The translations under genes were made by a program, and so were the position numbers. The notes beneath the pieces are model-generated. The model made no database searches, had not been told where the DNA came from, and saw only the letters and a program-made list of their open reading frames with translations. A stretch of DNA of 64,000 bases from an uncultured Treponema sp. (lineage in GTDB: Bacteria; Spirochaetota; Spirochaetia; Treponematales; Treponemataceae), in the NCBI GenBank assembly GCA_934718065.1, contig CAKUZR010000006.1, positions 76,305-140,304 on the forward strand, written 5' to 3'. Below are positions 50,385-59,157 of the stretch, piece after piece (the first letter of the stretch is position 1; each line of letters opens with the position of its first letter).

Positions 50385-51326
50385 ATGGAATATTCAAACG
50401 GACATTTTTATTCAGCGGGGCAGTATTACAAGGAAATTTTCGGCTCGAAAGTTTATAAAATCAGCCTGGACGCGGGCTGCACCTGTCCGAACAGGGATGG
50501 AACAAAAGGTTTTGGCGGATGCATTTTCTGCAGTTCGAGCGGTTCCGGGGATTTTGCCGCAAGCCGTGCATTTTCAATAAAAAATCAGGTTGAGCAGGCG
50601 AAAATCATTGTTTCTTCAAAGCTGAAGGAAGGCGCGAAAAAATCGTATATTGCGTATTTTCAGAATTTTTCCTCAACTTACGGAGATGAAAACGTTCTTC
50701 TTGAAAAATACAAGGAGGCGCTTGGCTGCCCGGAAATTTCAGGGCTTGCGGTTGGAACCCGGCCGGACTGCATTTCTGAAAAAATGCTGGAAAACCTTGC
50801 GCTGCTTTCTGAAAAATATTATCTGAGCATCGAGCTTGGATTTCAAAGCTCAAAAAAGGAAACTGTGGAATATATCCGGCGGATGTATGAAAATTCAGTT
50901 TTTCTGGACTGCGTAAGGCGCATAAAACAGAAGGCTCCGAAAATTCATGTGGCGGCTCATCTGATTTTCGGGCTTCCGGGCGAAAATGAGCAGGATATGA
51001 TGAATTCTGTGAAATATGTTCTGGCGGCTGGCGTTGACGGAATAAAAATTTCGGTTCTTTACGTTTTGAAAGGAACGGATTTGGAAAAAGATTTTGAAAA
51101 AGGGGCTTTTTCTTGTCTTGGCGAGGATGAATATTTCAGGCTTGTGGGAAATGCGCTTGAAATAATTCCTGAAAACATTGTGGTTCACCGGCTTACCGGC
51201 GACGGCGCAAAGAAAATTCTGGTTGCGCCTCAGTGGACTGGAAACAAGCGCGAGGTTCTGAATTCGATGAAAAAATATTTTGCTGCGAACAATATTTTTC
51301 AGGGTAAAAACACGCTAAAATCTTGA
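50385..51326 (+). CDS. Radical SAM protein, TIGR01212/YtqA-like
   Basis: The 313-residue protein has the cysteine motif CTCPNRDGTKGFGGCIFC typical of the COG1242/TIGR01212 group, whose spacing differs from the classic CxxxCxxC. Later family segments are GTRPDCISEKMLE, YLSIELGFQS and AHLIFGLPGENEQDM. Members bind a 4Fe-4S cluster and SAM; their substrate is not well established, although related proteins modify tRNA or are linked to sulfur chemistry. The start ATG 50385 comes only a few bases after the tRNA terminator and has no Shine-Dalgarno. An in-frame TTG inside the tRNA (50331) is not credible. It converges on the next gene with a 12-base overlap. Confidence 0.85.
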   Translation: MEYSNGHFYSAGQYYKEIFGSKVYKISLDAGCTCPNRDGTKGFGGCIFCSSSGSGDFAASRAFSIKNQVEQAKIIVSSKLKEGAKKSYIAYFQNFSSTYGDENVLLEKYKEALGCPEISGLAVGTRPDCISEKMLENLALLSEKYYLSIELGFQSSKKETVEYIRRMYENSVFLDCVRRIKQKAPKIHVAAHLIFGLPGENEQDMMNSVKYVLAAGVDGIKISVLYVLKGTDLEKDFEKGAFSCLGEDEYFRLVGNALEIIPENIVVHRLTGDGAKKILVAPQWTGNKREVLNSMKKYFAANNIFQGKNTLKS

Positions 51327-52037
51327 AATCATAGTGTAGCCGCGCGGATTTTTCAGAATGTCAAAATCGTCTGAGCCGGCTTTTTTCATGGCTTTCCGGA
51401 TTTTTGAAATTGAACAGAAAACTGTCGCCTCCTGGAGCGTTTTCTGCAGCTCTTCTGAAGCCTGAAGTTCTTCCAGCGGCACGCATTTGTTCAGATTTTT
51501 AAAAAGTTTCTTGAAAATCGCAATGCTGATTCCTGAAAGTTCCTTCAGAATCGGTTCGTCTTTTCTTTTTTCAGCTTGCTCAGCTGATTTTTTTGTGCAA
51601 GGATTTTCTTCCGGAGCGGATTCCGTGGTTTTTGCTTTTTCCGGACTGCCCATTTCCTGGGTTATGACTTCCGCGGAATCTGAAACAATTTTTTCATATT
51701 TTTCCCAGTCAATCTTGTTTTCGTCGTGGATGAGATTCAGAAAATTTTTGAAGAAAACTTCTGTCGGTTCGGGATGAAGCGTCGGCTCGTTGAAAAAAAC
51801 AAGCGGAACCAGGCAGTTTTCTTTCTTCATGAAATTGTAGATGTTGAACGCATTGTGGTTGAACAAAAGATAGTCGTAGATGATGAAATCCGGAACTTCT
51901 TCCTTTTTATAGATTGAAATGAAAAACTGCGAGTCTGAGTCGAAAAGTTTTGCGGAGTGGCCTTTTAAATTCAGAAAATCCTGGATTTTTCGTGCGGTCT
52001 CAAGGTTCTGCGGCAGGGAAAAAATATAAACTCTCAT
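51315..52037 (-). CDS. Response-regulator-like protein with C-terminal winged helix
   Basis: The 240-residue protein has an N-terminal ~110-residue alpha/beta part that reads like a divergent receiver domain (MRVYIFSLPQNLETARKIQD, PDFIIYDYLLFN). A low-complexity Glu/Lys/Ala linker covers about 120-155. The C-terminal ~75 residues (FCSISKIRKAMKKAGSDDFDI, NPRGYTMISRF) match the end of an OmpR-type winged helix, where the third helix and GY hairpin are typical. The usual aspartate triad of receivers is not obvious, so phosphorylation is doubtful. No histidine kinase gene is next to it. Function is uncertain. Confidence 0.6.
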   Translation of the reverse strand: MRVYIFSLPQNLETARKIQDFLNLKGHSAKLFDSDSQFFISIYKKEEVPDFIIYDYLLFNHNAFNIYNFMKKENCLVPLVFFNEPTLHPEPTEVFFKNFLNLIHDENKIDWEKYEKIVSDSAEVITQEMGSPEKAKTTESAPEENPCTKKSAEQAEKRKDEPILKELSGISIAIFKKLFKNLNKCVPLEELQASEELQKTLQEATVFCSISKIRKAMKKAGSDDFDILKNPRGYTMISRF

Positions 52038-52192
52038 ATTTCTTTAATATCATAATTTTTCTGGTTTTTCAATGGTTTTTGCAAGGAATTTTTTGTCCGC
52101 AGGATTTTTTTTTTTCATCCCGTTTTCCGTGATTTTCGTGTTTTTCAGGAAATTTTTCGCAGATTCCGAGTTTTCTGCATTTTTTGCGTCGC

Positions 52193-52221
52193 TTGACTAA
52201 TATCAATATTTTTTAGATTAT
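52193..52221 (+). promoter_or_regulatory. Promoter of the DUF4912 gene, predicted leaderless
   Basis: TTGACT (52193-52198), 17-base spacer, GATTAT (52216-52221), then 7 bases to ATG 52229 without a Shine-Dalgarno. The 191-base gap 52038-52228 shows nothing else. Confidence 0.55.
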
Positions 52222-52228
52222 TATTTTT

Positions 52229-52897
52229 ATGGAAAAAAATGTGCTTAGCCGTGCTTACTTGGAAACTCTTTCATTTTCTGAGCTTATAAAAATTGCTGAT
52301 GACGAGGGAATCGATGTTCCTTCAGATTTTGACAGAAATTTTCTTATTGAAGAAATTCTTGAGGTTTACGAAGATTTAGAAAAAATTGAAAAAGACGATA
52401 TGATTATTTCTGATGATGAGCCGGAGCCGAAAGACGAGGACGAGCTTGTTCCGCGCGCATACAATCAGACTGAAGTTGGAATTGTTCTTAGAAATCCTGC
52501 ATGGGCGTTTGTTTACTGGAACATCAGCGATTCGGACAGAATTTCCCTTGAAAAAGCGTTTGTAAGCCAGATGAGAATCCGTGTGAATTCTTTTTCCGAA
52601 AAAGGGCAGGTCAAGCCGGATGAATTTTTTGACATTCAGATTTCAAAGGAAGATGACGGTCAGTACGTTCTTCTTCCGCAGAACAAAAAATTTTTCCGGG
52701 TGGATCTTCTTTTCAACCTTGATAATTTTGTGGATATCCTTGCGTCTTCTAGAATTCTGGAAAAACCTAAGGGCTGCGAGCGTTTCGCCCTTCTTCAGCC
52801 TGGAAAACTGGAAAATGAGTCTGAAATAATGAAGCTTTCCGGAATGAACGAGCTTCTGCTTGAGCATTACAAAAATCACCGGGAATCTTTTTCGTAG
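52229..52897 (+). CDS. DUF4912 domain protein
   Basis: The 222-residue protein has an N-terminal SAP/Rho-N-like helical part (residues 6-50, LSFSELIKIADDEGIDVPSD) and an acidic linker. The DUF4912 domain covers residues ~72-200, opening with VPRAYNQTEVGIVLRNPAWA and FVYWNIS, the family hallmark. DUF4912 proteins are often found beside glycogen-branching or other GH57 genes; one is next door, 39 bases downstream. The domain looks like a carbohydrate-module-type beta fold, but its role is unproven. No signal peptide is present, so it is cytoplasmic. Confidence 0.85.
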   Translation: MEKNVLSRAYLETLSFSELIKIADDEGIDVPSDFDRNFLIEEILEVYEDLEKIEKDDMIISDDEPEPKDEDELVPRAYNQTEVGIVLRNPAWAFVYWNISDSDRISLEKAFVSQMRIRVNSFSEKGQVKPDEFFDIQISKEDDGQYVLLPQNKKFFRVDLLFNLDNFVDILASSRILEKPKGCERFALLQPGKLENESEIMKLSGMNELLLEHYKNHRESFS

Positions 52898-52936
52898 GGC
52901 GCGCAAAAATTAAAGTTTTGGTTACAGGAAAAATAA

Positions 52937-54553
52937 ATGGCACAAAAAAAATTAGTTCTTATTCTTAACACAAGCCAGGAATATGTAAAACATTCCGGTG
53001 AAGAAGCGGTTCTGTACGCCGGCGAGCAAAGCCGTCTTTTTGAAAATATTTCGAATGTTTATATTCCGCTGGTTAAAATGCTGGAAAAATTTGAGGCGGA
53101 AGGAATTCCTGCGAAAATCGCGCTTGTGCTGACACCTGTTCTTTGCACTTTGCTGGAGGATTCTGAAATTCAGGAGCAGTATCTTGCCTGGCTTGATAAA
53201 AAAATCGAGTTTGGAAAAAAAGAGCTTGTCCGCGTGAATTCGGACGGAAAGCTCCTTGAGGCCGCGAAGCTTTGCCTTGAAAAATCGGAAAGCGATAAAA
53301 TTGATTTTGAGCGTTTCGGCCGGCGGATTGTAAAAAAAATCTCGGAATTCAGGAAAAAAGGTTTTGTTGAAATTCTTGCGACTTGCGCGACGGATATTTT
53401 TCTTCCGTTCTACAACGACATGCAGGAAGTTATGTCCGCGCAGGTTGAAGCCGGAATTTTTGCCTACAGAAGTTTTTTCGGTGAAGTTCCGGACGGATTC
53501 TGGCTTCCTGAGCTTGGATATTACGACGGCGTTGAAAAAGTTTTGCGCGCATACGGAATAAATTATACAGTTCTGGATGCGCACAGTTTTCTTTTCAGCG
53601 AAATTGAGCCTAAAAAAGGAATTTTTTCTCCGGCGCGTTTTGCGAATGCGCTTGTGGTTTTTGGCCGCGACGGTTTTTCTGACAATGAAATTTCAGGTGA
53701 GAGCGGATATTCTGAAAATCCGGTGTACCGTTCAGAAAACCGCGATGTGATTTTTTCTTTGCCGGCTGAAAATATTGAATCTTTTGTGAAAAAAGGAACT
53801 TCGCGCTATTCCATCGGGTACAAATATTGGAACAAGGGCGGCGATTCCGAGGCGAATGCGGCAAATCCGGACGAGGCGGAGAATATTTATTCTGCGCAGG
53901 AGGCAAAAGCCCAGGTTTTGAAGGATGCGGCGGATTTTGCTTCAAAAAAGGTTGAAAAACTTTGCGCGGCGGAAAAACTCCTTCCTGATGAAAAAGAAAT
54001 TTCCCTGGTTGTTTCAATAAATATCAGCCGTCTGAATGAAAAATGGTTTGAAGCAATTGACTGGCTTGAGCAGCTCTGCCGAAAGATTTCAGAATCCGGG
54101 GCTGAGCTGGAACTGCCGAAAAATCTTGCGAAAAATCCGTTTGAGCTTCAGCGCATCCAGCCTTACTACGGAGCGGCGAGCGGCGTTGGCTACGGCGAGG
54201 ATTTGCTTTCAAGCAAAAACAGCTGGATGATGAAATTTGCGCGGAAAGCCAGCGAGCGTATGGTTGACTTGTCGGAGCGTTTTCCGGCTGAAACTGGGCT
54301 TAAGGCGCGTCTTCTTAATCTTGGGGCAAAGGAACTGATGTTCGCGCAGAGCAGCGGCCTTGCAAAAATGATTCAAAACGGCATTTTCCCGGAATACGCG
54401 GAACTTCGCTTCAAGCAGAGCATAAATGATTTTACGGCTGTGTTCGACGCGCTCGGCTCAAACACTGTCAGCACGGAATGGCTTACGCAGCTTGAAGAAA
54501 AGCACCAGATTTTTCCGTGGATGAATTACCGGATTTTCAGCAGAAAAAGATAA
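52937..54553 (+). CDS. GH57-like protein, possibly inactive
   Basis: The 538-residue cytoplasmic protein resembles the DUF1957/GH57 group that includes 1,4-alpha-glucan branching enzymes. The N-terminal barrel holds ALVLTPVLCTLL, and the nucleophile motif FWLPELGYYDG keeps Glu192. At the second catalytic site family members have a DTELFGHWWFEG-like sequence. Here the aligned stretch is SINISRLNEKWFEAIDW, with Asn362 where Asp is expected, and the TELFGHW part is lost. The C-terminal region carries family-like helices (LLSSKNSWMMKFARKA, ELMFAQSSGLAKMI). AGGA precedes ATG 52937. It forms an operon with the DUF4912 gene. It is probably a non-catalytic or altered glucan-binding protein; activity must be tested. 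Confidence 0.75.
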   Translation: MAQKKLVLILNTSQEYVKHSGEEAVLYAGEQSRLFENISNVYIPLVKMLEKFEAEGIPAKIALVLTPVLCTLLEDSEIQEQYLAWLDKKIEFGKKELVRVNSDGKLLEAAKLCLEKSESDKIDFERFGRRIVKKISEFRKKGFVEILATCATDIFLPFYNDMQEVMSAQVEAGIFAYRSFFGEVPDGFWLPELGYYDGVEKVLRAYGINYTVLDAHSFLFSEIEPKKGIFSPARFANALVVFGRDGFSDNEISGESGYSENPVYRSENRDVIFSLPAENIESFVKKGTSRYSIGYKYWNKGGDSEANAANPDEAENIYSAQEAKAQVLKDAADFASKKVEKLCAAEKLLPDEKEISLVVSINISRLNEKWFEAIDWLEQLCRKISESGAELELPKNLAKNPFELQRIQPYYGAASGVGYGEDLLSSKNSWMMKFARKASERMVDLSERFPAETGLKARLLNLGAKELMFAQSSGLAKMIQNGIFPEYAELRFKQSINDFTAVFDALGSNTVSTEWLTQLEEKHQIFPWMNYRIFSRKR

Positions 54554-54579
54554 AATTCAGCGCGTTGAAAGATTTTGCG

Positions 54580-54600
54580 GCCTTAGAAAGATAAGGCTTT
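54580..54600. terminator. Weak hairpin between converging genes
   Basis: GCCTTA (54580-54585) and TAAGGC (54592-54597) form a 6-bp stem with a GAAAGA loop, followed by TTTA. It may end transcription from one or both sides. Confidence 0.35.
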
Positions 54601-55903
54601 AGCTGGCGGAAAGATTCTCCATATTTTTAAGCATCTCGCTGTACATTCGGGCGGTTTTGATTCCGTTTTTCGCCGGGTCGAAATTTTTGTCAAGCCGCAG
54701 GGCTTCCTGCCATTTTTCAATCGCTTTTTCGTATTCTTTTTGCGAGAAGAAATAAATTCCTTCGTTGTAGAGTTTTTTCACTTCCTCGTGCTTTTTCGCC
54801 CTTCCTTTGTCGCCAAGAAGAATTCCCGCGGAAAAACTGAAGCGGTTCAATGGATTCATCGATGAAGTCAGGTCGAGCGTGTAGCTTGCGTTCAGCTTGA
54901 TTTTTGAAATAACAGCCTCGCCGCCAAGACTGAACCGTGGATTCGCGCCTTTCAGCTGAAATCCGCCCTGAACTGAAAAGAATTTTGCAATCTGCACGGA
55001 AATTCCGGTTCCGGCGTAGAACATCTGGTATTCGGAAAAATCCTGAAGATTCAGCGGCTGCCTGAATTCAACTGAAATTGTTACCGGCCGCAAAAATTTG
55101 TATGAAATTCCGATTCCCACGGTTGAAGGCAGCGGATCGTCCTGCACAATTCCTTTTTCGCTTGAAAATCCGGTTATCGCCGCGCCGAAGTTCGATGCGC
55201 TTAGTCCGACCTTGAAATTCGCTTCCTCCGCGCTGTAAAATTTCGCCAGGTTGAACTGAAGCATTATTCCGAAATCTGCCATGAACGCGAGCGCGGACTG
55301 TTCAAGCCCGGATGATGAAATAATTTCTCCGGTGTTGTTGTCCGTGTAGTCTGGAACTGAGCGCCACGCAAATTTTAAATTGAGCCCGGCGGCAATTCCC
55401 TTGAAATTGTATCCTGAAAGAAAATTGTACGAAAAATTCGCGCTTCCGGTTGTTTCGGAATAGTAGCTTCCCGCAACGCGCGAGCCGAAAGAATCGTATT
55501 CGGTGAAAGGCACGTAGAAGCACGAAATTTTTCCGCCTACGCCAAAATTATTGAATCTTGTGGAAAACGCCAGGCTTTCAATGTTTGAGTCGGCAATCCA
55601 CGAGGTGTGGAAAAAAGCGATTTCCGTTTCGTCCAGAAGGCTTGAGGCCGCCGGGTTGAAATCAACGCAGCTGATGTCGTCCGAAAGGGCGGTGCTGGAC
55701 GCGCCGAGGCTTTCTGAGCGCCCGCCTGGAGGAATCAAAAGCGAGCGGAAACCTGTTGTTCCTTCGTTTTTTCCGTAGAGCGAGTCAAAAAAAGTTGCAA
55801 GCGATGATGAAATTTCAGTGTAGTCCAGAGCGGCGGTTTCTGAAGCCCTGAAAAATGAGAAAGCTAGGAAAAAAATAAAAATGAACAGCCTGTTTTTTTT
55901 CAT
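54599..55903 (-). CDS. UPF0164 outer-membrane protein with C-terminal TPR
   Basis: The 434-residue protein has a signal peptide (about residues 1-26) and then a long beta-rich region with the UPF0164/PorV-like opening RSLLIPPGGRSESLGASSTA. Gly/Phe-rich strands follow, such as FNNFGVGGKISCFYVPF and FSVQGGFQLKG. UPF0164 proteins are treponemal and are modelled as FadL-like outer-membrane barrels for fatty acids or other hydrophobic ligands. The last ~55 residues form a TPR (KLYNEGIYFFSQKEYEKAIE, WQEALRLDKNFDPA), which would sit in the periplasm and could bind a partner. It is transcribed away from the 1049-residue gene. Confidence 0.82.
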   Translation of the reverse strand: MKKNRLFIFIFFLAFSFFRASETAALDYTEISSSLATFFDSLYGKNEGTTGFRSLLIPPGGRSESLGASSTALSDDISCVDFNPAASSLLDETEIAFFHTSWIADSNIESLAFSTRFNNFGVGGKISCFYVPFTEYDSFGSRVAGSYYSETTGSANFSYNFLSGYNFKGIAAGLNLKFAWRSVPDYTDNNTGEIISSSGLEQSALAFMADFGIMLQFNLAKFYSAEEANFKVGLSASNFGAAITGFSSEKGIVQDDPLPSTVGIGISYKFLRPVTISVEFRQPLNLQDFSEYQMFYAGTGISVQIAKFFSVQGGFQLKGANPRFSLGGEAVISKIKLNASYTLDLTSSMNPLNRFSFSAGILLGDKGRAKKHEEVKKLYNEGIYFFSQKEYEKAIEKWQEALRLDKNFDPAKNGIKTARMYSEMLKNMENLSAS

Positions 55904-56007
55904 TTTGTTGATTATTTTGCTACTTTATTAGTCGGATTTTTTTTCTTAACTCATTAGAATATATACCGAAAAAGAAATTGTGGACAATTGCAGTTTGATT
56001 TTTTAAG

Positions 56008-59000
56008 ATGGCAAAAAGAAAAATTCTGGCGTTTTTAATATTATTTTTCTCATTTTCTGGCAGTATTTTTTCGCAGGAAGAAATTTTGTCTCTGCGTGAA
56101 ATTGATGAAATTATTGACAGGCCGGATGAACGGAATTTTCAGAAGGCGCTTGTTGAGCTGAACAAATATCTTGAAAAAAATCCCGCGGAATTCGACGCAG
56201 TCCAGAAACGGTACAAAAAAATCCTGAATTCAAGAAAACTTTATTCCGAGCTTGCGAACGAGCTTGTTGAGCTTATCAAGAACAGCTCCGAGGAAGACAC
56301 AGAAGCTACGGACAGCCGCATAAAAAAACTGACCGAGGAAATTCTTGCGCTGGAATTCAATCCGAACGACAGGCGGCTCGATATTGTGAAAGACACAAAT
56401 TATCTTGTTTCAATCCGGCAGTACAGCGCAATCCAGAACAAGACCGCGAAGCTGGTTCAGTCTGAAAAATATTCCGAGGCGCTGAAAAAGGCTGCGGAAG
56501 GACTGGAAATTCTGCGCGACAATTTCAACACTGAGTTCGGAAAGGAAAAAATCAGCGCGGAAGTTGACTCAATTGTAAGGGAAATCAAGAGAAATTCCGG
56601 GCTTTTTGACGGAATTTTTTTCCGGCTTGAAAATGCGTTCGCTTCCTGCGAAAATGCGTTTAATTCCGAAAACGAGGCGGCGATTCAGGCTTCTGTGCAG
56701 AATTTAAAGGCCGTGGCTTCGGAATATTGCTCGCTTAGAAATTCAATCCTTGAGCTTGGCCTTCAGCTTGAAAAAAAATCTTCTGAAATAAAAAAAATTG
56801 CTGAAAAAAGCAGAAAAGGCGGAAAATCCGGGGAAAACGGAATTTCCTTTGCGCATGGCGAGGAATATCCGGCTCTTGCGTCCGGCGCGGTTTTCGGCTG
56901 GAGCGAAATTCCCGGCGCGGACCACGGAATTCTTGGCGTTATGGACAGCGTTTTTTCTTCAGATGTTGAAAAAATAAAATCCGCTGCGGTTCTGGTTTTG
57001 AACAGAATTTCCGGGCGTTTCGCTGAAAAAAGTTCCGTGGAAAATTTCCGCCGGAGCAAAATTCTTCCGGAAAAATCCGAGCTTTTAAAAATCGAGGCGA
57101 TTGGAAAAAAATCCCGCGAAATAAACGGTTTTTATTCGCTGCTGAAAAAACGTGATGGAAGCGGAAATTTGCTTCCGTGCGAAAATTTTGACATTTCTGT
57201 TGAATATCTTGAAAATGTCGCGTTTTATTCGGAAGCGTTTGTTGACGAATTTGAAAAAATCGCGGAAATAAAATCCTCCGCGGAAAATCTTTTGCAGCCT
57301 GAAAATCCTGGCGGCTCCGCGCTTTCCGGGAATTCTTATATTCTTTCGCTGCTTGATTTTGTTTCGCAGATTGATTCCGTGAAAAAACAGATAAATGAAA
57401 ATTCCCCGAAAAATTCCGGATGGAGCGAAAAATACCGGACGCTTCTTGAAAAGCAGAATTCTTCTGCGGGAACTTCGGCCGCCGCTTCTGGAAATTTCCG
57501 TGCGCAAAATGAATCGGGCGGCATTCAGCCTGAGGATAAAATTCTTTCCTGGGAAAAAATCGGCGAAACTTACAACGAATATATTTTCGCGCTGAATGAT
57601 TATTGCTCCGAGCTTGCGTCCGGGCTTTACAGAAGAGGCGCGGAATTTTATTCGCTTGCCGGAATTCAGTATGAAAACGAAGCTTCCTCAAAAACCGCGG
57701 AAATTGAAAAAGACTTGGAAGGAACTGTTTCTGACGGAATGAGAATGCGTTTCTCCCGGAATGCGGCGCAGAAAATTCTGGAGCTGGAAAAATTTGCGGA
57801 CGGCGGAAAAAACGCGCTTCAGTTCGGGCTTCAGAAAATCACAAATTCCTATGAGGAAAACTACGGGAATCTTGTTTCGTCTGTGAAATCAAGCATTGCG
57901 GCTCTTGAAAAAATTTCAGTTTCGCTTGAAGAAAAACTTTCCGAGGCAAAATCGCTCGTGAGTCAGGCTGATGAAAATATTGCGTCCGGCGATAAAAATT
58001 TCGAGAACGCAAGAAAACTTTTCCGGCAGAAAAAATTCGACGAGGCAAGAAATTCCGCGGAAAATGCGGTTGAATTTTACAACAGCTCGCTCCGCTTCAA
58101 TTATGATGAAAAATTCGCTTCATCAAGCCGGGAAAAAGTTGAAAATCTTCTGGAAGAAATTTCCGAGCAGCAGAAAATTGTAATCGACAGGGAAGTTGAG
58201 TCTTTGCTTGTGAAGGCAAGAAACGAATTCAGCAACGACAACTATGCGGAGGCGCAAATTCTTTTGAACCGTGCGCAGGAACGCTGGAATGTTGTTTTTC
58301 TTGACTATAAGAACGATGAAATTCAAAATATGATGAAAGTTGTTGAGAACGCCCTGAACGCGAACAACGGCCGCGAGGTTTTGCCGTCGGACGCGCTTTA
58401 CCGTGACGTTTCCCAGATGCTCAGAAGCGCGCGCCAAAGTTTTGAAAAAGGAAAGTCATATTCAAAAAAAGGCGAAAAGGAGCTTGCTTCAGCGCAGTTC
58501 AGCGAATCCCTGAAAACCCTGGAAATTTTACGCTCGCTTGTTCCTCGTAACACCGAGGCGAATAAACTTCGACTTGAAATCCAGCAGTTCCAGGACCCTG
58601 AGCAGTTCGCCGTTAATTTTGCAAGGCGAGTTTCCCAGGCAGAGGAAGCGGCGGCTTCCGCGTCAAAAGATTCAGCTGGAAATGAAAAGCTGATTCAGGC
58701 GTACTCCGAGCTTTCCGATCTTGCGGAAATCAATCCGGATTATCCGGGGCTGAAGCAGGCGATTCTTGAAATTGAATATTCTCTTGGAAAAAAGAAACGT
58801 CCTCTCGCTCCGGCTGCAAAAAAACAGGCTGAGCAGCTTTATGCGGATTCCCAGAAACTTTTCCAGGCTGGAAATTACCAGGAAGCGTTCAAGAAAATAA
58901 ACCAGGCGATTTCGATTGACACGGAAAACCAGAATTTCAAGAGTTTCCGTTCAAGAGTAAGCGCGCGCCTGAAAACTAAAGTTTACACAAGAGATATAAA

Positions 59001-59157
59001 TTATGCGGACCGCTACCAGGAAATTGTTGAGCTTATTTCCTCGAACCGCTACGAAATGGCGCAGGAAATAATTTCTGAAATGTGGAAAAATCCGGCGAAC
59101 AGAACGGACAATCTGGGAAAGCTTAAAAATCGCGTTGAAAGGGCTTTGGGACAATGA
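56008..59157 (+). CDS. Large periplasmic TPR/coiled-coil protein
   Basis: The 1049-residue product has a signal peptide (residues 1-22, ending SIFSQ) and no later membrane helix, so it should be periplasmic. It is almost all helical and rich in Glu, Lys, Ser and Asn. Helical-repeat pairs appear near residues 30-60, 140-180, 660-705 (FENARKLFRQKKFDEARNSA), 740-780 (ARNEFSNDNYAEAQILLNRA) and 940-990 (ADSQKLFQAGNYQEAFKKIN). The C-terminus ends MWKNPANRTDNLGKLKNRVE, a motif shared with the protein at 38806. The next gene overlaps by 4 bases, which suggests a physical partnership with the receptor phosphatase. The start ATG 56008 lacks a good Shine-Dalgarno. No known family was recognised beyond the TPRs. 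Confidence 0.8.
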   Translation: MAKRKILAFLILFFSFSGSIFSQEEILSLREIDEIIDRPDERNFQKALVELNKYLEKNPAEFDAVQKRYKKILNSRKLYSELANELVELIKNSSEEDTEATDSRIKKLTEEILALEFNPNDRRLDIVKDTNYLVSIRQYSAIQNKTAKLVQSEKYSEALKKAAEGLEILRDNFNTEFGKEKISAEVDSIVREIKRNSGLFDGIFFRLENAFASCENAFNSENEAAIQASVQNLKAVASEYCSLRNSILELGLQLEKKSSEIKKIAEKSRKGGKSGENGISFAHGEEYPALASGAVFGWSEIPGADHGILGVMDSVFSSDVEKIKSAAVLVLNRISGRFAEKSSVENFRRSKILPEKSELLKIEAIGKKSREINGFYSLLKKRDGSGNLLPCENFDISVEYLENVAFYSEAFVDEFEKIAEIKSSAENLLQPENPGGSALSGNSYILSLLDFVSQIDSVKKQINENSPKNSGWSEKYRTLLEKQNSSAGTSAAASGNFRAQNESGGIQPEDKILSWEKIGETYNEYIFALNDYCSELASGLYRRGAEFYSLAGIQYENEASSKTAEIEKDLEGTVSDGMRMRFSRNAAQKILELEKFADGGKNALQFGLQKITNSYEENYGNLVSSVKSSIAALEKISVSLEEKLSEAKSLVSQADENIASGDKNFENARKLFRQKKFDEARNSAENAVEFYNSSLRFNYDEKFASSSREKVENLLEEISEQQKIVIDREVESLLVKARNEFSNDNYAEAQILLNRAQERWNVVFLDYKNDEIQNMMKVVENALNANNGREVLPSDALYRDVSQMLRSARQSFEKGKSYSKKGEKELASAQFSESLKTLEILRSLVPRNTEANKLRLEIQQFQDPEQFAVNFARRVSQAEEAAASASKDSAGNEKLIQAYSELSDLAEINPDYPGLKQAILEIEYSLGKKKRPLAPAAKKQAEQLYADSQKLFQAGNYQEAFKKINQAISIDTENQNFKSFRSRVSARLKTKVYTRDINYADRYQEIVELISSNRYEMAQEIISEMWKNPANRTDNLGKLKNRVERALGQ

